A stretch of 64,000 nt of DNA from Lineus longissimus (Eukaryota > Nemertea > Pilidiophora > Heteronemertea > Lineidae). Under the pieces are notes generated by a model, which was given only the letters and a program-made list of their open reading frames with translations, was not told the DNA's origin and ran no database searches. Within the stretch, counting starts at the first letter, position 1; each line of letters opens with the position of its first letter. The translations under genes and the position numbers were made by a program. Where the stretch lies: NCBI RefSeq assembly GCF_910592395.1, contig NC_088310.1:1183501-1247500 (forward strand). The letters are read 5' to 3'. Positions 27,601 to 42,600 of the stretch are shown here, piece after piece.

Positions 27601-30600
27601 AAATATCTTTCGTAAGCATTTCCTATGTCATGCATGAAGATAACGGTTGTCGTGGCAAGGGGGGACATACTATTGCATATTTTGGCCTTATTGAGATTCG
27701 ATGCTCGCCGTTACACAATGGGAAATACTAGATGTGCAATATGGAATGTGACTAGATGATGACACCAAAGGCCTACGACGTTTTTTTCACTTTCTATTTT
27801 CAGATTTATCGACGACTGGATGTGTAAATAATGCACTGAAAGTTTCAATCTATATCGATTTCGAAACGAAGGCAGCTATGGCGTCATGGCTCCATTGTAT
27901 TCGTGGATTGTTAAATTGATAACAAATGCGTGGAAGCTTGGAGTAAGTCCATTGATTGGTAACTTTATCAAGTTTACCTTAAAAATTATCTTTTTTCAAA
28001 TCCAGGTTACCAGTAAACATTGACACGCACACAAACTCAGTGCTTTTCAATGTACATCATGACAAACAGAAAATTACACCAGGTCGTATTTGTTGATTCT
28101 CAATACTTGATATTCCAAAGTTATCACATGTAAATATATTGAAATCTTACATCTGACGACTTTTTGTGATAAATGAACTGTTTTGAGAAAAACAGTCAAA
28201 AGGTCTGCTGACAGCCTTCTTAAATACAAAGTCGAGAATGTGATAAGACTTCACAGTCTTGGTTGAAAATTGAATGCGGTTCACTTGACTGACTTGTGTA
28301 AATTCTCTATGAGATATACGTATATCAAAAAGCATTTTCTAAAATCTCAATTTCTGTCTGGCTATCAGTAGCTTTCTCTGCGCCGTGGATTAGTGGCGGT
28401 CTACTCTGTGTTCACAACTTAAGTAAACCTGATCAAGGCAAAGAGTTTATAAATTGAACTTTAAATCATCAAGAAAGATGACATTTCCAAATTCATGAAT
28501 ATTTCATTTTGAAACTCCAGCGTTCTACTTGAGTAAATGGCTCTAGATGGAAGTCCTTCCCCATCCCCCATTAGGCCATCCATTTTACTTCATTTAGATT
28601 CACTTCATCAGCCTTCACTTAATAGAAGCTTGCCATTATTGACAAAATAAAGTAATTAGGTTGAAATCTAATACGGCCAATTTCTTCGTTAATTCTTCTA
28701 CAAGCATGCCAAGTCAACCTTTCATTCGGAGTATTGTTCGGCTTAAACCTGTTATTGAATTCTTAATTTAATTGAATCAATTAAATCATACTTGGGGCTG
28801 GGTAGTGAAGTCACATGGGTATAATGTACACCCTAATGAGTTAGAAGTGGTCTAAGAGGACAGGGCTTTCAAAGAAAGCCAATAGACGAACCGTAACAAT
28901 GGATGAAGTGTACACAAAAAGCATCAGGATGAACTACAGTCCAAGCTGTAACGCATTGTTGCTTTCAATGGCCGATCCTGAGCAATCAATGCTATATGGG
29001 AACCGGCCAATATGCCAACATACTGTTGAGATGCTTGAAAATACTTGAGCATAATTCACAAACCTTCGGTGCCTTTTGTTGACGTGCTACACACAGGGTT
29101 GTCATAGCGGCCACTGAGATGATGAGTGTGAAAGCAAAAAGGGATGTGAATAACCACAAGTCTTTCTGGCGGCCATTTTGAGTGGTTGGCGGCCATTTTA
29201 AGTGTTAATAAGAGGTAACAGGCAAAGAAGAACAATGCCACATACGGTATTTGACTGGAAACAAACAAAAATGTGCCAACAAGGGATATGAATGTGACAT
29301 GAAAACAAAGACCAACTTTGATGACTAATGGTAGTCTTTAAGATAACAAGCTAAACGGTAGCCCAATTTGTTAATTGTGGTCAACACGGATAACTAAAAC
29401 CTCAACAAAGGCTGTATTAAATAACTAAAACAAGGGCTGTCTCAATTCGCCCAGAGCAAGAAGTTACCTCTTGAATTTAGTTTAGTTTGAGATAGTGATA
29501 AGGGCAAGCATGATTAGCAGATATAAGGGTATGCGACACGGTAACATGGAATGTTATGGTCAGTTATGCATTATTGCCATAGTCAATTACTAAACATTGA
29601 AAGGTTAATACGGGCCCATCTTAATGATGGCACTGAGCTGACGTTGCTGGTCTTATGATAAGAGGCGGCTTGCGCAAGTTGTGGCAGCCATCTTGATTTA
29701 TCTCCTCCTCTGCCCGCCCATCAACTTTCCCCTAATATGGAGTTAATTACGGTGAAGAAGCGCGTATCTGGGGTGGACAGCCTTGTCATGGTTGATAAAG
29801 AGAAGCATGGTCGAGGAATAAACAAGCCTTTTATCTACTCTAACGTGTCAGCAGAGCGAATATGGAAATTTATCTCCGTAAATGGGTCTTAGATGAGGGG
29901 AGGCGGTCTCATTAAGGTTACCAACAGTTATTATAGATCTTCCGCGTAATCTGAAGTGGCAGCGACACAATAAACTGCATCTTGTTGGGGTATAGCGTCT
30001 ATCATAACTTCTTATACAAATGTCCACGGTGAATAGAATATTGGGGTTTAAGAGCCCTTGCACATAAACCAAGATTAAATAACGTTTCTTTATCAGATCC
30101 ACGCTACACGGAAGTCCTGTCCCAAGTAGCGAATCGTTGAGGATATTGGCTTATTCCTTCATCCAAACTTTATCAACGAAAATCATATTGCTTTAGACTG
30201 TCTATCAAGTATCTTGAATCTCCATAGGATCTGACCTAATAAACATCCCCATCAATCAAATAACTTGATATCATGTTTTTCAATATGTAGCAAACATGTA
30301 AAGAAGTGTGAAGAACTAATTGGGGCAGTTTCTATTGAGGAGAGAAACCTATACTACGTTGTCCTCCTTGACTTTATAGTGCTATGTCAAAGTGTGACTT
30401 GGACATTTGAGAATACTCTCCAATTAGCGGCTTCAGAAGATAAAGTTCACTTTATGAAAGATGAAGGTCTTGTCACGACCATCAACAAACTGGACCATGG
30501 ACTGACCCCAATAAGATTAACAACATTTCAACACAAAAACCTTTACATCATTCAAAGAACTATATCAACAGCAACATCAAAAGACAATTGAAAGCCAGGT

Positions 30601-33600
30601 AACTTTTACATAATCTAACAAAAGGAATTTGACAAAGAAATGATGATGTCAATGATGTCTATGTCGTCAAACTCGAGATAACAATTCAATAAAAGAGATC
30701 TGACAGCAAGACATATCAATATCTTCTTTCATCAAATTAATCAAATAGGTAAACAATACCCCGAGTGCAATTTCAAAAAACATTGTTCCGATCATCAATT
30801 ACGTGTGTCATGGTTGAAAAGAAAAAAAGCATAAGATGTGATACAGCCTATCCAATACACTACTAAGTTCGCTATGTTTTAGATTTGTCATGCTCCGGGC
30901 CACTAAAAACTTTTCAAAAGGTTCTTGAAAACTCAAGCACATTCTATAAGATATTGAATTACCCTATAGAATAAAATTATAATTGTCTGTGTGTCCTTCA
31001 ATGAGGCAGACGACGGCTGGCAATAGTGGCTGTGACGTGAAGACAAGACGATCTCGCAAGGTGTCAACGGGCCTCAAGATTTTTTTTATTATCTTCCCAC
31101 TCATACACCATCTGGAGTGGAGAATTCAAAGCTGAAACTCTTGGCCTCATACGCTGACTACCAACGTATGAGGACTATGTTGGATTGCTCGTCTAGATAT
31201 TTGAAATTTAAACCAAGATCCATGTGTTGACATAAGTTTCCTAACACATGATAAAGAAATAGAACCCAATATCTTGAAGATTAATTCAATGTCATGAAGA
31301 TAAATTTGTACAGGTGCAATCGGTCCGTTACAGTCGACGGCCATCTCAGCAGACGATGTCAGAGATGTCATTGTACATCCTGATTGGATATACGTGTTTG
31401 CTGATGATCTCCTCGTACAATGAGGTGAAACATGAGATAAATATGTCCGCCGCCATTGTTCTTAAGTTTCATTTTCACCGGGACAATATTCATTAGATGA
31501 AAAGCAGAACAAACACCAATTAAATACTTGAATCTCTTCGTTCGGTTTTTGTTTGCCTTTTGTAAATGGATGTATGATGAGCTATTAGACTTTATTTTGA
31601 TCAAAGCCTGATTCGTGTTTTTAGTAATCTTCAAATGACATGCGTTGATGTTCATAAACTCTTCAAGGATGATGACAGAGCTTGTATCAGTCTTCTTGTT
31701 GACAAATGTGCTGTCGTAAAAATAGACTGGAAATGGTTTCACGGCAAACTATAAAATCAATTAGGGACTCAAACAAAAGCGCAATATGCATAGATTTATA
31801 AGTGCTATTTGTAACTTCAGCCAGACTTAGAAAGCACTCACAATGGTAAATAGGCTGTTGCTTCTTCTTCTGTTATCGAGAGAAAACAACATGAAATTTG
31901 TTACAGCTTAGATTTTGTTATCCTATTAAAGTTACTGACTCTAGACACCAATTTGAACATGAATCATTTAATAGTCAGTTGAGTAATGCTATAAAAAAAT
32001 GCTAGATTTCATGATTAAATCTTGGTAATATAATGCAACCGTAGCAATAACCTTTAATTAACGATGTCATCCTGTGACCCAATAGAGGTAAGCAAAAAAC
32101 ACCCGGAACAGTCCTTGGGCGTAAATTCAGTTTCAATTCATAGCAATATTGGGTAAATGATTATCACTGATCATGTCGAGAGCTTGTATCGGCAGATTCT
32201 GCGCATCTTCCATTTGATCCTCCCAACCAATAAGATATTGCCAGATCGTAGTATCGAGCGTAATTTCCCACTCGGTGATCTGGATTTAGTTACAAGAACA
32301 CGTTGCCGTGGGGCAAGTCACTTGTTGAACAAGATTGAGAGAACAACTGGTTTAGCCTAACATCATACATCATAAAACACTATAGACTGCATTTAACTGA
32401 TTTTTGACGAATGTATGATTTTTTAATGGAGGTTAGAAGTTTTCTGAAACTTGATCAAATAATATTCTTTGATTTGGAAGTAGAGACAAGTTGGTGCGAT
32501 TTCCAAGTGTCATTGGTTTCATAACAAAGAGCTCGGAGTGCTTCAGTTTTTTCTTCTTCAAAGATCTGTGCGGCTGCCGCACCTTGATTTGCGATGTTGT
32601 CATTGGTCATTGTTTCTACGGACTGTTGCCTTCAAAGTGAGCACCACGTGTAATTGCGAAACAGCAAGTGTCAAAATGGATTGGCAACAAGTCTCAAATA
32701 AGCAGCAACCTGTGACAGTTTGTTCCATAACAATAATTCGAGCCCATATGATGCCCAAATGTCAATAAAGAAATGCGAAAACAGGTTACGCAATAACAAG
32801 TACATACTTGGTAATGAGTATGTTGACGAAGATTCAATATGGCCATGGATGAGCTGCTTCTAGCCACAAAGGCAAAAGCTGTGATGAAAAGTTAGATAAT
32901 GAACCAAGTGTGCCAGTACAGCAGGTCTAGGGGAGAAAAAGACAATGCCTTCACAAGGCTTAGATGGTAACACATGGAGAAAGGCAGTCAGGTGAATAAT
33001 GAGAACTAAAACTTTGACTTAATGTTCAGAGAATTATGGCACATGTGGCCACATCTGAGGGGTTCGATGTAACAGATACAGGGTGAGCAAGTTGGAATAT
33101 TTTATTCAGGGATTGGCTGTCTCCCTTATCAACCTAAGGACTAGAAATTTCTCTTAAAGCATTGAAAAGGGTATTACGAGAATACTCAGTTAACCAAGTT
33201 ACAGCCATGTAAAATTCTTAAACGATCAAGTTTGAGTATCCTGTGGAAATGTAACTTCTTCCTTAAAGGGAATATTGTGGGTTTTGGAGATGCAAGTGTT
33301 AATATGAATTGGGTTTATCTGGTTTTTGTCAATTACCTATTACCATGGCAATGCATTCTTTTATCAATCATTCTAATAGTCTTAAAACCATGTGAGTATT
33401 GATTGCCTGGCTAAGGATGTTTGCTGACATTATTAAGTCAAACAGAACACCGCTGAAGAATGAAAGCCAAGTTAATAATGGCGCTAGGAGAGATGAAGAG
33501 AATTTCCATCTAAGTTTACTAAGTTCTAGTGTATAGCTTGGCGTAGCACTTTTACATGAAATGTACAGAGGTAACATGATTTTTACCAATATTACTGACT

Positions 33601-36600
33601 TTCACCGATTATCACAACCTATCGACATGACCATTCATTGGAAAGCTCTTGATCAGCACTTTCTAATGGTACCATTGGCACCATGATTCCCTTGATAGAT
33701 AACCACATTGACATTCTTTGATATGCGCCAAATTGAAAATCCTCTCAATTAAGTGGTAATATAAGCAACCATAAACAAATGCACTGCCAACATGCAAATA
33801 TAAACCAACCTGAAGTGAAACTGACTGGGAAATATTCCATTTTCTCAAAGTGAGAACATATGTTATTAGAAGGCGTTCGTTCTGGCTTTACCGACAGCTT
33901 GAACCTCTGCGAGGGATAAGTACTTCTTGAAGTGGTAATAAGGTTCGGTTAAGATTCACTTAATGCATCAGCGTTAACCGGAGACTCTTATAGCTGGATG
34001 GAGTGAATGCAGAGGACTCTCTAAGAGATGCAATCTGTACACAGTTTAGCTTCAGATGGATTTCTTTGTTAAATATGGCTGGGAGGCGCGATTTGGTAAA
34101 AGTGTTCAGTGGCAGGAAAGTTATAACAAGGAAATGGTCTTATTCAGAGTGGCCTAAACTAGCTCATCATAACAAGATCTGATGCTTTATCTACTGTTTA
34201 CTCTTGATCTAATGCTTTTATAAAATTCAAGTCCTTGTCAATACAATACATGATGTTTTATATGTAGCAGAAATTCGAATATATTATCTGATGCCTTATG
34301 AGTTGCAACTGCTTATTATCCATAATATCACTTCAAAGTGTAAATTCCAACGCATTCGCTGTTTGTATATTTAATCTGATCACTTTTTTAGTTCATACTG
34401 GCCTCCCCTCCCCAAAACAGCCTACTTCTGAGATACGTTTGACCCCATCAGATATAATTTTTAATCACATCGGCGAGGTCAACCCCTTGAATCATATCTG
34501 ACCACATCATCAGATGAGTCCTCCACATAATAATCCTATTAAATTTCAAATAGTCATAAAATGAAACAACAAATACACCTAGAGGATGACAAAGCAAACT
34601 AAACACGAGACGGAGACGTTTGTGAAAAAACGCAGTCTTATAACACATAATTATATCGTGCATTCTGAACACATGATGGGGCGCGAAACCAATGGGTGTG
34701 GCCGTTAAGATGATAGGTGTATGCGACTCCTCTAAGAATTGATCTTCAATCACCATCACATGACGAAGCCTTGGGTCTCGTCGGTGAAAGCCGAGAGATT
34801 TTTGATTGAGGTGTTCTCGTGTCAGATCGCGAAGAAACAAAGGAGCAATGTATCTTTAGGTTGGATGATAACTCGAAAATCGATACGAAATCATGTGAGT
34901 ATTGATAGGTGACCTTTATAGGAATAAATATCGCTTCTTCCGACGCTAATGGATCGTCTCCACATGCTACTTTATTCAGGGTGGAACAGATTTGCCCAAA
35001 ATACCCTGAAACTATTACGAAGAAACCTGACACTTATCTCAGCCCTGTGCGAAAATCGTTCCCAGTTCTTGCTAAGAAAACTTGTTATATTTTCACTAAT
35101 GTAAATTAAGTAAATTGCCCTCAAGGCTTAAAATGACGCCCACTTTGATCTAGGTAAATACACGAAAGTCAGAAATGACACGTTTAAAAGTGATGAAAGT
35201 TTGATCTGTTATGCCAGTGTGCTGAATCATCTTGAAGTCAAGCTGGTGAAGGTGTGTCATGTGACAATCAATTAGGTTAGCCAATTCTAGTGCTACGTCA
35301 TCATAAGTTTGATAAAGGACAGAAAACAATGCCTGGGTGTACGGTTACGAAACACAATTGACACAAAATGACACAAAACAAATTGATGACAATTGAATGA
35401 CAAGCGAGTACATCTATTTTGAGACTGAATTGATTAAGTTATTTAAATATTTAATGATGAATTCAACTTGGAATGCCTGAAAATACTCATTCGTACCCTG
35501 TAGGAAAAAATATATATCAGGGCTATTAAATCAGGAGGATGAACTAGATCGGAATAGTAATGATATCAAACTACTAACAGAAATAGTGCCGAAAGAGGGA
35601 GAAACATTTATTGAAAATTGATACTGGTAATCTGGTCTGAAATACTTAAAAGGCTGTATGGTATGAATATATTTCGAAGATTGTGATAGACCCTCAGTTT
35701 GTCATGTCAACCCCTATCTACCTCTCCTAGGCTGTGGATCTTCATTTTAATCACGCTGAAACAACTACACTTCAAGAATTTAATGTTAATTGTGCCCTCT
35801 TTCCCTCATGCAAACCCTCATGCAAACCCACATCCCACAATTTTATCCGCCTTATTCTTCTTGCCACAGCCATCTTTATTTGTTCAAGCTTGTCATAATT
35901 GGCAAAGCCATCAGAACTGCTTATGACCAATTACTATATTCTCCACACACAACCAACTTGTAATAATATTACAGTCATTTAACATTACCCGTCTCTAATC
36001 ATGACATGAGTCAGAGACGAAAGAAATATTCAGAGTTTGTGGCATGTGTTCTGTTCTTAAGGAACTAAAGAGGAAAAATAGGGAAGCAACTGAGAAAAAA
36101 CACATGCCAACGACAAATGCTTGAATACAGTGGTATGTATCAATGTCTATTCTAAAACACCTTATTTTGGCAGGTCCTCACAGAATCTGGTTTTGACACA
36201 CTTTATACAAACCCAAATGTTTATGGTTGTTTCACCAAAATAGCTGCGGTCAAAAGCAGGCTAATACATAATCCATTGTAAAAATGATTGCAAACAAGGT
36301 GTTTTAGAACATAAAACATTGGACAAAATATCTACAAAACAGGAAAAAATCAACATAATACAACAAAGATGTATGGAAGGGATAGGAATTCTCTGATGCA
36401 TGCAGCCACGTGGTTCATAATTTTAGACAATTTCCAAGAAAATTTTAAGCTTTCAAGATTTAGTTCAAAATGTTGAACTTCAGACACCAGAGAGTCCCCA
36501 TCCAAAATGAAAGGAAACTATGTCATTTCTACAACAGAAAAATGTATATCACAGAAAAAAATAGACCAGCACATATTCAGGTCAATTAAATATTTCATGC

Positions 36601-39600
36601 AACCCTATGCTCTGACTTCCAAACTAGCCAAAAATTAACTTTTGTCAATAGCTTATTTTTCAAGAGATTTTTCGTTTTGACTTAATTTAGGTATTACCCA
36701 TGTTTTTCACAACTTTTGCCACAATTAGGGTTATTTTCACAATTTGTGATCTATTTTCCTGCGAATGACATAGTTAAAGGAAGACTGTAAAACTCCCCTA
36801 CCTGAAGTTGCTGAACCACTTGACTAACTGGGCAGTGTTGTTCTTGTTGAATTTGATGTCGGGGAAGAACACTTTCAAAATGGCGGAACTTGGGTAGCGC
36901 ACGTAAAAGAACATCAACTTTGCCTTTCGTAGGTGCATAGGGGTTAATGTGCTGGTGTATGTATGGTTAAGGAAAAATCAGGTCAAAAATAACGTATTCA
37001 AAATGCACAAGAACTTAAGAAAAGGATGTCCAGGGAAGAGTCTGGGTATGCTTTAAAACATTGGGTCAGAATGGGTTAATTTTGTAAGCTTGAGCCAGTC
37101 TGGAGCAAAAGTCAAATGGAGTCTAGTCTAGACTCATTTAACATTCAGTAAAATAGATATCGACTTGTTAAATTTCGTTAATTACCAGATCTGGCTTTAA
37201 TGATGAGACGTTTAAAGCAGGGGTGATTCATGATTAGAAAGAGTTTGAAGTAGAAACAGTCCCTGAGGACAGTAGACCCTGCCTTGGCAATGTTTAAGAG
37301 TTTGTAACCCTGCATCTTCATGGAAAAACCTTTCGTTTTCATTTCTTAAAGAGACAGACACATACCAAAAGCATGACAAAACATCCACAAACACATGACA
37401 ATATCTCCACAACACTATTATAACTCACAATTGTTCTATGACCAATTATCTTCCCACTTTTCGCCTCAATGGCAGTCATTATCGCAGTAATTTATCTCAA
37501 GCAGACACAAAGTCAAAGTATGACGGTTTACTTTCCACAGAAACATTGAGCAGAACCATTTGACGCTATTTAATGCTCTGTTCTAAGTACGAAATCGCCC
37601 AATTAAGTCATACGTCTGATTACTTTTCAGTGTTTCAGTGCAGACGGTTGTCATGTACAGAGCATCTCATCACATATTCACCGCGCTGCCTGTTACGCAA
37701 AAAGAAGACACTTAAAAGTTGCTCCACTCGAGACCGAAAATCAATTAGGCCCGCCCGGTACGGTACGACTCGAAAAGTGAGTCGCGGTTTCTTGAGTGTC
37801 AGCCAATGAGATGTTGCTACCGCGAAGTGATTTAAAATATTCATCAACAAGGAAAGTAAAGAAGACAAGAGGGAAGTATGTTGTCAGATAATCCATCGCG
37901 GCCGATACTTGCCGAGCTTTCTCTGGCACAATGACAGCTTTTAAAGTTTTAATGCGGATGGGAAACAGACAAGTTTACAGAGAGAAGTGGTTATTTTGGA
38001 AGCAGATATTGATTCGATCACACCTTAATCATACCTTGAAACAAAACAGCACTGCAACAGACTTAGAGTTTGAACTACTGAGAAGACCAAATCCAGCTTT
38101 TCCCAACCAGCAGAAAATCTGAACTTTTGGGTCAAGACAAACAACATGTCTAGTTTGAGAAACCATGGAACTGCTGGGTTGTTTTTAAGGCAACCCTTTG
38201 ACAATGAACTTCTTCGTGTCATGTCCACCATTTTGAGAATCAGCCTGCCCGTCGAACCCGAGGTATATGATTTCCCATGCTGCCTGCCACAGCAAATGGT
38301 TGAATAGACGGCCATCTTTATTCAAGTCTTTCCACTCGTTTTGTTTTTCTATCGCGGCAATTACCCGAGCATAATAATAATTTCCTTCTAAAATCCAGTG
38401 TTTTGAATCGTGGCTGTTCAGACTCACTCGTGGACAATAACCACGGCTGCCAGAATTCTATAACTACATTTAGCTAATAAAAACTTGTGACAAAGTTGCG
38501 TGCAGGGCTGATGTCTTGTCACTCGGCTCGTGTCTCAAGGAAGTACCAATCTTAAAAGTCATTTAACGACACAACCATAGCAAAATGGAAGGAACTGTTT
38601 GAATTGAAGACATAATTCACTGAAAGACCGAGAACGACGCAATATCGAGACGAATTTGAATCAGAGAAGCAAAAAGATGTCAGTGCTAATCGACAATTTG
38701 CCGTCTAGAGTTGCACACGAGATTGGTTTGATTAATTGAACCATAATGAAGAAAATATCGAAATCAGCGCGGCATGAAACATGACGGTAGAGGTATATTG
38801 TGCCATGTCATCCTCGGGATAACAATGATCAACTCTCACAAGGGATATTGGCTGCATGCTAGTCGCCAAGTGAACAAAAGTGAGGCTCATGGTTGCCAAC
38901 TTAGATCTTGAATTACACGCCAGTTATTGCAGAATGGTTGTGACAAATGGCCTGAGAGGCAGGTGTGAAAATTATATCAATAATTTACTGGAGATAAAAG
39001 CTGAATTGGTAAGAAAAACATTTGCTTGGGTATTTCGCAAAGCATGACAAAAATCGAGATTGGCAGAACCTTTATTGCTGACCTATAAGGCAATGGAATG
39101 ATTCTGATTGATTCTTTCAATGGAATTCATCAGGAACAACTCAAGAAAAGATAACTTATGTCGAAAGATCTTGAACGAGCCTCATAATATTACCTGACTG
39201 CACCAAAAAGCAAGCTTGGTGCCAAATCCTATCCGAGGGGCATGCTGGGTAAGAAATCGCATGACCTCCCTTAGAAGATGAGACACAAGCGTGACGGACC
39301 ATTTAACTCTGGTGCTTTTGATTGGCTGCCGTCTAATCGACTGTACAAAACAGGTTATCTGATGGACAATGCACGCACACAAGACATTATTTGATTGCAC
39401 CTGTTTTCTGCATGGTTGAGAAAACGGCGACTGATCTTAGATGGAGACAGAAGATGAATAGGACAATCCCTTGGACAGCTGCTTCGGTGGCCACACAAAA
39501 TAGCCGACTAAAAGCCGACATGATCTGGTAACTCGGCCATCTCAATCCACAAATGAAATTAAAAGTGATCGTTTCTTTCATTATAGGAAAGTGTAACGTT

Positions 39601-42600
39601 GCATCATGGGAAAATATGATTAATTCGATACTGGTGGCATATGGTGAAGAGACGGATGATCATGATCAGGAACGTATCAACATCACCATCTTTTCATGTG
39701 GAACTTCTCAAGTCATTATCCAAGCCCCTCAAGATGTGTCACGAGGAATTAACAGGAACCTGACTAAGCTTGTCCATTGTGTGTTATGGAAGGATTGGCT
39801 AGTGAGGCTTGAGGATTTCCGGATATATCAAAACTTGTATTAGGTTACAACTTGCATTCCAAACATTTACAGAATTTGTTCTTGAACAGTAGAAATTATA
39901 GAGATTGTCAAGTTTCACTGAAACGACATTTAGTAATTTATTTACTTTTTATTCTACTGTACGACATCACTCAACTGGTGGCTATATAGTCACACAACAT
40001 TTTTCAGAGCTTTAGTTTTTTGCAATCAACTACTTCCTCCCTGCAAGGAATTTCAAGTTCTAAAAGTGTAGAACTTCTGAAAGTGTAAAACTATGGGTAT
40101 CGTATGCCAAACACTTCTACAGATCATATTGATCGCCCTATTAGGAATGCGATCCCTATACGGGGCCTACACTGTAGAGTACATTGTGCTTAGTAAGATA
40201 CTGCAAAGAGCAAGAATCACTTCAAACCAGCTGACGGGTTTTCAACAAGTTTTAAAGGACGAGAAACTATTGATTTCGGTGAACAAAGAAAATTCATTTC
40301 TATTGAAATGTGTGGAGCCAAGGATTTTGGAATCAAGTATATCATTCGTGATAGTGTTACAAATGTGCTACATGTACTTGGGCTATCAAAAGTACGATCC
40401 ACACTGACAAAGGTGCGAATATCTTTCTGTCTTCTGAAACCTCATAGAACATATAGCAGTCGGTTCAATGTTTTCTTTGAGGTTTGTCTAAGAACTGCAT
40501 TATTCATTAACTAGAAATAAAGTTTGCAAGTTCTTTTCTTGAAATAATTTTATATGTGTTTGTATTTGTTTGTCATTTTTAAGACAAAGATAATTACTTG
40601 CGAAAGTTTTCGAATCTTGTTTCCAATATATATGGATAAGGTTGTAAAAATATGGTTCAAAATTCCAAATGTATTGGAAATCCCAGATGAAATTGATATT
40701 TTAGTTGCATTAGGGCATCAAGGGTTCTTTGCATAGAAACCCATTAAAACACATTTTTGAAAAGCATTTCTCATGATGATGCAAATTTCATCTTTAAACA
40801 AATTGATTTGTAAATGGGCAGTCTTTTCAATGAAGTATTCAGAAGGCCTGAAAACATGATCTATAAATAATCCGCTCCATATGTAATTGTTAAACCCTGC
40901 AGCCCTATGTTCATAAGGAGATTAAAGCACCATTTTGTAAAACAGAATCGAATGCTTGAAACAAAGGTGATATCACTTACAATTGATATGACAAAACAGT
41001 TCTTGAGATCCAGTCTTTGTTTGAGCAAACTTTCAAAGGGTATTCTGATAATGCCCCAGAACCAATAAATTATTGTAAAATTCATAACAAAGCGAGTTAT
41101 AGGTGTGTATATTAGCTTGTCACATCTTTAGGCTCCAGGGATTTTGCAAATTCTAAGAGTTTAACTTGCCTGTGGTGATGAAAACATTAGATATTGAACT
41201 TCGATTGTTTCAAAGATTGTCAAATTAACAATTTTCAATTCTTGTGCCCTATTGGGGCTTTGTTTTTGGAACGGCATCCGTGTAAACAACACGTTACTGA
41301 TTGTCGAGGTAAATGAGGATTTTCATCATCAGGAGACAAAATCAATGGCACAGTCGGTGAAAAAGGACCTGCACCTGCTATGAAAATTACAATGGCGCAT
41401 AATTATAACAAAACGAAGCAACAAGGGTTTACAAATGCACCCCTGGCATCAACGATGGCGAAATGTGCTGCCATAAAGTTTATGCAAATGAACCAACATT
41501 CTGTTGAAATGGAAACAGTCCAATATTAACTGTTAATGTTGTTATGCTAATCTGAGTAGCCCCAGGGTTGTGTGGTCTATTACACAGCAACGTTGGGTCC
41601 ACTTTACGTCCCAGGCTGGTGATTGCTGACCCTCTTGGACAGTGATGACCGTCAATAGGTTGAGGAATCACCATTGTCCAACCACAGATTACCATTGATG
41701 TGGTCTCATGTGTTATTACCATTACTATGCATGTCATATGATTGTGTGGGGAGAACACTGAGGGATTACTAGCTGATATTGGTGGAGTAAAGGCTGTCCG
41801 TGGGCTACTATAATTTGCGGGAGAAATTACTGTCAAACGCTTATAATTATGCAGGCCCATCAAGACGATGCCCTCGGCTGATAAGAACAAAGAGATAAGG
41901 TACACTTCAAAAGGAAATTGACAGTTTTGCTATTCTAAGACTATCATAAGTAGGAATTTTTTTACTTTAACGAAGTTTGCAAACTATTATAACTTCTCTC
42001 ATGTTATTTATTCTTTGTTTTTGAGTTACGGATATTTTGTTTTGCGTAATGATAGTCTTAGACATAATTCGGAGTTGCCAAATCGTTTGACCTCAAAGCA
42101 TGTGAGTAGGCTGTAAAATATCTGATATGTTGAAATATCAAACAACACAAACAGTGGCATGCACAATTTAAACGAGAATAACAGCATAATTCCACCAAGA
42201 AATACTCAATCACATGACAACAGAAAGACGCGAAACCGAAAATAAATCGTAAAAGCTATCATCAGATGTAAGAACATAACAATCGACTTTCATTCGACAA
42301 TTTGAAACGTGGTGAGATTGGATATCACAAAGAGGCAAGAAAAAGATTCATAGAAAATCATTTCGTGAAACTTGATAAAAACAAGTTTTGAGTGGAAGAC
42401 ACGTCATACTTAGGCGTCTGCTCAGGTTGCATGTAGGTGGAACGGCTTGGCGAAAATAAATGAAAGGGCGGCTTGATCTCACTGGTAGAAAAGAATGGAG
42501 GAACGTGAAACACCAAGATTTCATCAAATCAATGTTAGGTTCTTCAGGAAAACAGCTTGGTTTTGATTAAAACAGGGGGTCACTTGAGACGTTTTCTGGA

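Noticed and set aside
9168-36801. Nested gene inside the 27.6-kb intron
   Set aside because: I looked for domain-like exons with splice sites on both strands and recognised none; the open frames are short and unremarkable. Small or rapidly evolving exons could be missed.
40093-40407. 104-codon plus-strand frame with a hydrophobic start resembling a signal peptide
   Set aside because: An intronic single frame with no cysteine pattern or known family; hydrophobic starts are common by chance in AT-rich DNA.
41480-41905. 141-codon minus-strand frame in prox intron 1
   Set aside because: The composition looks arbitrary, there are no recognisable motifs, and it lies inside an intron.
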